Positions 5,764-9,141 of a stretch of DNA of 9,141 nucleotides are shown here, piece after piece. Position numbers and translations under genes: made by a program. The DNA comes from an uncultured Roseburia sp. (GTDB taxonomy: Bacteria; Bacillota; Clostridia; Lachnospirales; Lachnospiraceae), in contig CAMSEJ010000078.1 in the NCBI GenBank assembly GCA_947057405.1, positions 1 to 9,141 of the forward strand, in the 5' to 3' direction. The notes under the pieces are model-generated. The model ran no database searches, was not told the DNA's origin, and saw nothing but the letters and a program-made list of their open reading frames with translations. Numbering within the stretch: the stretch's first letter is position 1; every line of letters begins with the position of its first letter.

Positions 5764-5793
5764 ATTATAAACCAAAGTGCCGTGCAAAGTAAA
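5764..5793 (-). promoter_or_regulatory. Probable promoter of the SDR gene
   Basis: On the - strand a consensus TATAAT (5769-5764) lies 18 bp after TTTACT (5793-5788), a 4/6 match to -35. It sits about 27 bp upstream of the SDR start codon. Confidence 0.5.
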
Positions 5794-5827
5794 ACCGGCT
5801 TTTAAAACAGCAAAAACACGAAAATTC

Positions 5828-5855
5828 TTGAAATTATCTATCAATATGATATAAT
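5828..5855 (+). promoter_or_regulatory. Sigma-A promoter of hpf
   Basis: TTGAAA (5828-5833) and a perfect TATAAT (5850-5855) have a 16-bp spacer. The predicted leader is about 54 nt. The promoter is divergent from that of the SDR gene, with about 35 bp between their -35 boxes. Within the leader, a short dyad CAGC...GCTG flanks the palindrome ATGTACAT; its meaning is unclear. Confidence 0.75.
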
Positions 5856-5915
5856 TATTTCATCATACAGCATGTACATACTGAAAGCTGTGAACAAGGA
5901 AAGGGGCGGGATACC

Positions 5916-6443
5916 ATGCGTATTACGATTACAGGAAGAAATATTGATTTAACCGATGGCTTAAAAAGCGCCATAGACAGCAAATTAGGCAAATTAGAGA
6001 AATACTTTACCCCTGATACGGATGTATTTGTGACATTAAGCGTAGAAAAGGAGCGCCAGAAGATTGAAGTTACCATACCGGTGAAGGGAAATATTATCCG
6101 TTCCGAGCAGGTAAGCAATGATATGTACGTATCGATCGATCTGGTAGAAGAAGTCATTGAACGGCAGCTCAAAAAATACAAGAAAAAGATCATCAGCAAG
6201 CACCAGAATGCATCCAGCTTCAAAAAAGAATTTATTGAAAAGGAGTCGGATGCAGACGATGAAATCCGCATTATCCGTACCAAGAAATTCGATATGAAGC
6301 CGATGTATCCGGAAGATGCCTGCGTACAGATGGAATTACTCGGTCATGATTTCTTTGTATTCTGCAATGCGGAAACCGAACGCGTTAATGTCGTTTATAA
6401 ACGAAAAAGCAATACCTACGGATTGATCGAACCGGAATTCTAA
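5916..6443 (+). CDS. hpf: Long-form ribosome hibernation-promoting factor
   Basis: The protein is 175 aa, the usual size of long HPF. Residues 1-95 are the ribosome-binding domain: MRITITGRNIDLTDGLKSAIDSKLGKLEKYF opens the first strand and helix, and DLVEEVIERQLKKYKKKI (75-92) is the second, basic helix that contacts 16S rRNA. A polar linker (about 96-116) leads to the dimerisation domain, IRIIRTKKFDMKPMYPEDACVQMELLGHDFFVFCNAETERVNVVYKRKSNTYGLIEPEF, which in the family pairs two ribosomes into inactive 100S particles. It acts in the cytoplasm during stationary phase or stress. The start follows AAGGAAAGGGG about 10 bases upstream. It is a single-gene unit, with its own promoter and terminator. 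The label is secure; the trigger of expression is not visible. Confidence 0.97.
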   Translation: MRITITGRNIDLTDGLKSAIDSKLGKLEKYFTPDTDVFVTLSVEKERQKIEVTIPVKGNIIRSEQVSNDMYVSIDLVEEVIERQLKKYKKKIISKHQNASSFKKEFIEKESDADDEIRIIRTKKFDMKPMYPEDACVQMELLGHDFFVFCNAETERVNVVYKRKSNTYGLIEPEF

Positions 6444-6459
6444 CGGTTCGGGCTGTCTG

Positions 6460-6498
6460 CCGCGCATAGGGTGTGATACCGTATGCGCGGTATTTTTT
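6460..6498 (+). terminator. Rho-independent terminator of hpf
   Basis: CCGCGCATA (6460-6468) pairs perfectly with TATGCGCGG (6482-6490). Inside, after one G·G mismatch, GGT/ACC pairs around a GTGAT loop. TA and six T (6493-6498) follow. Confidence 0.9.
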
Positions 6499-6540
6499 AT
6501 GTTCCGAAATAATTTGCTTTATGAAGAATGCTTTTTCAAT

Positions 6541-6576
6541 TTGCTAATTGCATTAGCAATAAAAAAAATATATTAT
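6541..6576. promoter_or_regulatory. Perfect 19-bp dyad and putative promoter of the XRE-TPR gene
   Basis: TTGCTAAT (6541-6548), TGC, ATTAGCAA (6552-6559) is a perfect 8-bp-arm dyad, followed by A7 and an AT-rich run. A possible promoter is TTGCAT (6548-6553), 17 bp, TATTAT (6571-6576); its -35 match is weak (3/6), so the promoter is tentative. If right, the dyad covers the -35 box, as expected for a repressor or autoregulator site. No T-run follows, so it is not a terminator. The AATTTGCT at its left edge is repeated at 6511-6518. Confidence 0.55.
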
Positions 6577-6614
6577 ATATATTGACAGGGGAATACGTTA
6601 GAAAGGGGAAGATA

Positions 6615-7538
6615 ATGCCTACATATGGTATGGGAGAAGCAATACGTGAGATGCGGATGCGTCTGGGCTATACACAGGAGGAGCTGGCATACGGCATCTG
6701 TACGACGGGTACGTTATCCAAAATCGAAAACGGCAGATCGATTATTTCCAAGCGCGTATTTGAAGCATTGTGCAGTAAAATGCCCGGAATTCACCATGTA
6801 TGGATTTCCTGCGATACCAAGGCGGAAATGGAGCGTTCGAGGCTGTGCAAGCAAATACTGCTGTATTTGGAGCTGCGCAAGATGAATGAGGCAAAAGCCG
6901 CCATGGAACAGTACCGCAGGCGCAAGGAAAAAGACAATCCGTTTTGTATGCAGTTTGATTTGTATACGCAGGCAATTTACCAGGCCATTCTCAAAAAGGA
7001 TGAGGGGAAAATTCTGCCGAAGCTTAAAATGGCGCTGGCAGTTACGATGCCGGATTATAAAGAACGGTTTCGGGCAAAGAAAAAAGCCGTACTGCTGACC
7101 TATGATGAGGTGTACATTTTATCCAATATGGGAATTGCCTACGCAAAAAAGGATCGGTCGGAGCGGGCCTATTCTATTTTCTGCTTTTTGAAGGAATATA
7201 TCCGGCAGCAGGAGATGGATCTGGCGGAATCTATGAAAATCAATCCGATGATACTTGGCAACCTGGCGTGGCTGTTGGAGAGGCAGGGACAATTCCGGGA
7301 GGCGGTAAAGCAATGCGACGAATGTATGGAAGTTTGCATTCTTGCAAATAAATATACGGTTCTGCCGTATCTGCTGTGCATAAAATCAAGGTGCCTTACC
7401 GCCCTGGGGAATCTGGAGACTGCCAAAAAAAGCCGGCAACAGGCAAAAGCGATTCTTGGCATCAGAAACGGTATTAGAAGCTATGGGGGCTTTGAAGAAT
7501 TTTACAAAGCACAGGAGCCCATATATGTTACTTTTTAA
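6615..7538 (+). CDS. XRE HTH plus helical-repeat regulator, RRNPP/Rgg-like
   Basis: The protein is 307 aa. Residues 5-56 form a Cro/C1 HTH (MGEAIREMRMRLGYTQEELAYGICTTGTLSKIENGRSIISKRVFEALCSKM). From residue 70 on the sequence is a run of amphipathic helix pairs resembling TPR units, the clearest being NMGIAYAKKDRSERAYSIFCFLKEYI (171-196), NLAWLLERQGQFREAVKQCDECMEV (216-240) and CIKSRCLTALGNLETAKKSRQQAKAI (255-280). HTH plus TPR with this length is the layout of RRNPP regulators (Rgg, PlcR, PrgX), which bind short secreted peptides re-imported by the cell. The start is ATG 6615, with AAAGGGGA (6602-6609) five bases before it; an upstream in-frame TTG at 6528 precedes the dyad and was rejected. 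No peptide gene is evident on either side. Ligand and targets are unknown. A non-peptide sensor is possible. Confidence 0.85.
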   Translation: MPTYGMGEAIREMRMRLGYTQEELAYGICTTGTLSKIENGRSIISKRVFEALCSKMPGIHHVWISCDTKAEMERSRLCKQILLYLELRKMNEAKAAMEQYRRRKEKDNPFCMQFDLYTQAIYQAILKKDEGKILPKLKMALAVTMPDYKERFRAKKKAVLLTYDEVYILSNMGIAYAKKDRSERAYSIFCFLKEYIRQQEMDLAESMKINPMILGNLAWLLERQGQFREAVKQCDECMEVCILANKYTVLPYLLCIKSRCLTALGNLETAKKSRQQAKAILGIRNGIRSYGGFEEFYKAQEPIYVTF

Positions 7539-7580
7539 ATAACCTGGTTTAGATTATACAAAAGATGTTCCCCGGTTGCC

Positions 7581-7626
7581 ATGCGGTTTCAGCAGAAAAT
7601 AAAATTTCCTGAAACCGCATATTTTT
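7581..7626 (+). terminator. Rho-independent terminator of the XRE-TPR gene
   Basis: A perfect 12-bp stem ATGCGGTTTCAG / CTGAAACCGCAT (7581-7592, 7609-7620) has a 16-nt loop and is followed by A and five T (7622-7626). The convergent DUF4317 gene ends at 7674; on its strand the stem is not followed by a T-run. Confidence 0.85.
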
Positions 7627-7673
7627 AAGAAAAATTCTATTTTGCCGCAGGAGAAAGACGCGTCCGGGCGGTA

Positions 7674-8933
7674 TTATACGGTCGTATTTACCCCGTTGAT
7701 CGCAGCGTATTCATCCTCTTCCATCGGAATCACCAGGCATTTCTGCCCGCCGATGATCTGCGATTTAATCTGTGCCGCTTTTTCCGGCTTGACGCGCAGG
7801 ATAACGTCATATGTTTTTATCTTTCCGGTGGGGGCGTCCTCTTCTTCGGATGCGGGAACCAGCATCCGGGTATCCTCCAGCTGCTGCTGCAGGGAAGCAA
7901 CCTTTTGTACCAGTTCCTTGTTCTGGCGCAGCTTGCTGCCTGCTTCGACTGCTTTTGCGTCAATCAGGTTTTCCAGGAAAGGCACTTCGTCTTCAAATTC
8001 CTTTTCGTAAGAGGTTTCAATCATAGCGGCCGCATTCTCCGGCACGTTGGATTCTGCCATAATTTCCCCGATATGTACGTGGCTTAAACGCATTTTCTCT
8101 TCCGTGTCTGCTTCGTCCGCTGTTTCCTCAGCCATGTCCGAAAGGCCCTGCTGGATTTCATAAAAAACGTCCCGGGAAGTTTCCTCGTCTCCGCCGAATG
8201 CTTTTTTGACAATGGATGCAAACGCCATCTTCTGTTCGGTTGCGGTGCGCCTGGCGGTACAGCCCAAGATATTTTCCATAAATTCCACATGCGGTTCTTT
8301 GGCGTTTTTGTGGTAAGTCATAATCGCGTGGATATCGGCGCTTCGGTCCGTAAACGCCGGGAATACAAATCCGCTTTCGGGCAGCCCTACGACCCAGTCG
8401 CGCACGCGCGGTCCGATGCGGTTCTCGTCCGCCCGGTATCCCAGCCCCGGCTTGCTTAAGCTTACCGGACAGATTGCGCCGATCAGGTACTCATAGACCT
8501 CTTCCGATTCGTCCAGTTTGCTGTTGTCGCTGGTTTTTGTAATGACGTCATAGGCGTCGTGGAAAATCAGGATCAGGTAATTTCCGGCGTAGTCATAGTT
8601 GTCAATGACCAGATCGTAAAACCGTTCCAGCAGCTCCTCATTTTGCAGCGCACTGCTTCTTAGCGCCATCAAAAACTGCTGCCGCCCGCCGGGAGCTTCC
8701 TCCTCCATTGGAACGGCAAGCTCAAGCAGGTTGTTGCCGATTGTCCCGGACAGTACCTTTTTGGCGATTTCCAGGTATTTGAAAAATTCTTCCTCGTCCA
8801 GATTTAAAAATGTCTCGCTGAGCCGGACGACACGGTTGCGTTCGTTGTCGACATAGCAGCCGCACATGCGGGTAATGGTACAGGCTTCTTTTTTGAAACG
8901 GCGTTTTAATTCTGAAATATCTTTTTTGTTCAT
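7674..8933 (-). CDS. DUF4317 family protein, function unknown
   Basis: The protein is 419 aa. I recognise the N-terminus MNKKDISELKRRFKKEACTITRMCGCYVD as that of DUF4317, a family I know from Lachnospiraceae and other Clostridia without a described function. AAGGAGG five bases before ATG 8933 supports this start over an in-frame ATG ten codons earlier. There is no signal peptide or membrane span, so a cytosolic protein. Visible landmarks are TRMCGCYVD (21-29) with two cysteines, YLILIFHDAYDV (119-130), NRIGPRVRDWVVGLPESGFVFPAFTDRSADIHAIMTYHK (171-209, probably the core), an acidic helical stretch (265-282), a likely coiled coil (about 325-356) and a compact C-terminal piece (KTYDVILRVKPEKAAQIKSQIIGGQKCLVIPMEEDEY). 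It is monocistronic in this window, convergent with the XRE-TPR gene. The conserved D/H-rich core might be catalytic, but nothing identifies a reaction. Confidence 0.9.
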   Translation of the reverse strand: MNKKDISELKRRFKKEACTITRMCGCYVDNERNRVVRLSETFLNLDEEEFFKYLEIAKKVLSGTIGNNLLELAVPMEEEAPGGRQQFLMALRSSALQNEELLERFYDLVIDNYDYAGNYLILIFHDAYDVITKTSDNSKLDESEEVYEYLIGAICPVSLSKPGLGYRADENRIGPRVRDWVVGLPESGFVFPAFTDRSADIHAIMTYHKNAKEPHVEFMENILGCTARRTATEQKMAFASIVKKAFGGDEETSRDVFYEIQQGLSDMAEETADEADTEEKMRLSHVHIGEIMAESNVPENAAAMIETSYEKEFEDEVPFLENLIDAKAVEAGSKLRQNKELVQKVASLQQQLEDTRMLVPASEEEDAPTGKIKTYDVILRVKPEKAAQIKSQIIGGQKCLVIPMEEDEYAAINGVNTTV

Positions 8934-8947
8934 GCGTTCCTCCTTAT

Positions 8948-8963
8948 ATGAAATAGTTTTCAT
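8948..8963. promoter_or_regulatory. Small dyad just upstream of the DUF4317 ribosome binding site
   Basis: ATGAAA-TAGT-TTTCAT is a perfect 6-bp inverted repeat nine bases before the AAGGAGG on the - strand. It could be an operator or a short leader hairpin. No convincing -35/-10 pair was found nearby. Confidence 0.3.
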
Positions 8964-9141
8964 GCGTTTTTACGCTGTCCTCTTAGAGCGAACGATAGGG
9001 ATGGCAAATGGGCCGTCAGTCAGAGGGAAGGGTGTGCGGCTGGGGCTGTGTTCAGGGGCCAATGGGCTCTAAAGCATCCCATTTTAGTATTCTCATGCGG
9101 ACGCAACCACCGGAAACGCGCCGTCCATGGCGCGGTTCCGG
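8964..9141. other. Non-coding region, no gene recognised
   Basis: About 180 bp at the right edge hold no ORF with a ribosome binding site and no recognised RNA. A short open frame enters on the - strand from the window end and stops at about 9094 (NRAMDGAFPVVASA), which could be the tail of a truncated gene or chance. A weak hairpin ATGGG...CCCAT (9062-9082) is followed by TTTTAG. Confidence 0.4.
9110..9141. repeat. Long GC-rich hairpin at the window edge
   Basis: Two 13-base arms (9110-9122 and 9129-9141) pair at 12 positions with one A·G mismatch around a 6-nt GTCCAT loop. The sequence beyond the right arm is missing, so a T-tract cannot be checked. On the - strand side no T-run follows. 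It may be a terminator, an RNA stem, or part of a repeat element. Confidence 0.55.

Noticed and set aside
6541..6559. Dyad as a second terminator after hpf
   Set aside because: It is followed by A residues, not T, and a good terminator already stands at 6460-6498.
6583..6588. TTGACA as -35 box for the XRE-TPR gene
   Set aside because: No -10 element lies at 16-18 bp; the only TA-rich candidate downstream overlaps the start codon.
7564..7611. Fifteen-codon frame MFPGCHAVSAENKIS as an RRNPP signal peptide
   Set aside because: No ribosome binding site, no signal-peptide character, and it overlaps the terminator stem.
7642..8010. + strand ORF of 122 aa antisense to DUF4317
   Set aside because: Ser/Cys-rich low-quality translation of the opposite strand of a clear gene, with no ribosome binding site.
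9091..9141. Tail of a truncated - strand gene ending at about 9094
   Set aside because: Only about 15 codons are visible and they coincide with the hairpin; not enough to call a CDS.

Overview
The window looks like chromosomal DNA from an anaerobic low-to-mid-GC Firmicute, most likely Clostridia of the Lachnospiraceae type. This rests on the gene families present: a corrinoid-activator-like ASKHA tail, a DUF4317 protein, long-form HPF, a YtrA-type GntR/ABC cassette and a PadR/HAAS pair. Strong AGGAGG-like ribosome binding sites and AT-rich sigma-A promoters fit as well. No rRNA, tRNA, CRISPR array, insertion sequence or phage gene was seen.

Layout. 1-225 is the 3' end of a + strand ASKHA/DUF4445 gene. 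332-751 (-) encodes an acidic 139-aa protein of unknown function, with a possible 44-aa ORF just upstream of it (789-923, -). 1056-2556 is a PadR regulator plus a six-TM HAAS-type membrane protein, with its own promoter, an inverted-repeat operator and a very strong terminator. 2590-4456 is a GntR (YtrA-type) / ABC ATPase / ABC-2 permease operon with a near-consensus promoter covered by a palindrome. 4473-4843 (-) is a small XRE repressor with a TTG start. 5003-5737 (-) is a short-chain dehydrogenase resembling the EF-P 5-aminopentanone reductase (YmfI) group. It is divergent from 5916-6443, the long-form ribosome hibernation factor. 6615-7538 is an XRE plus helical-repeat regulator that resembles RRNPP peptide-responsive proteins, preceded by a perfect 19-bp dyad. 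7674-8933 (-) is a DUF4317 protein of unknown function. 8934-9141 has no recognisable gene and ends in a long GC-rich hairpin cut by the window edge.

How the genes work together. The window is dense in regulators: four DNA-binding proteins (PadR, GntR, XRE, XRE-TPR) in about 9 kb. Three of them sit next to dyads that overlap or adjoin their own promoters, which suggests autoregulation. PadR/HAAS and GntR/ABC are typical Firmicute membrane or envelope-response modules. The rest are housekeeping-like single genes. I see no clear undescribed multi-gene system. The best leads are the three-half-site PadR control region, the duplicated-TM HAAS protein, the orphan acidic protein with its small upstream ORF, and the RRNPP-like regulator with no visible peptide gene.
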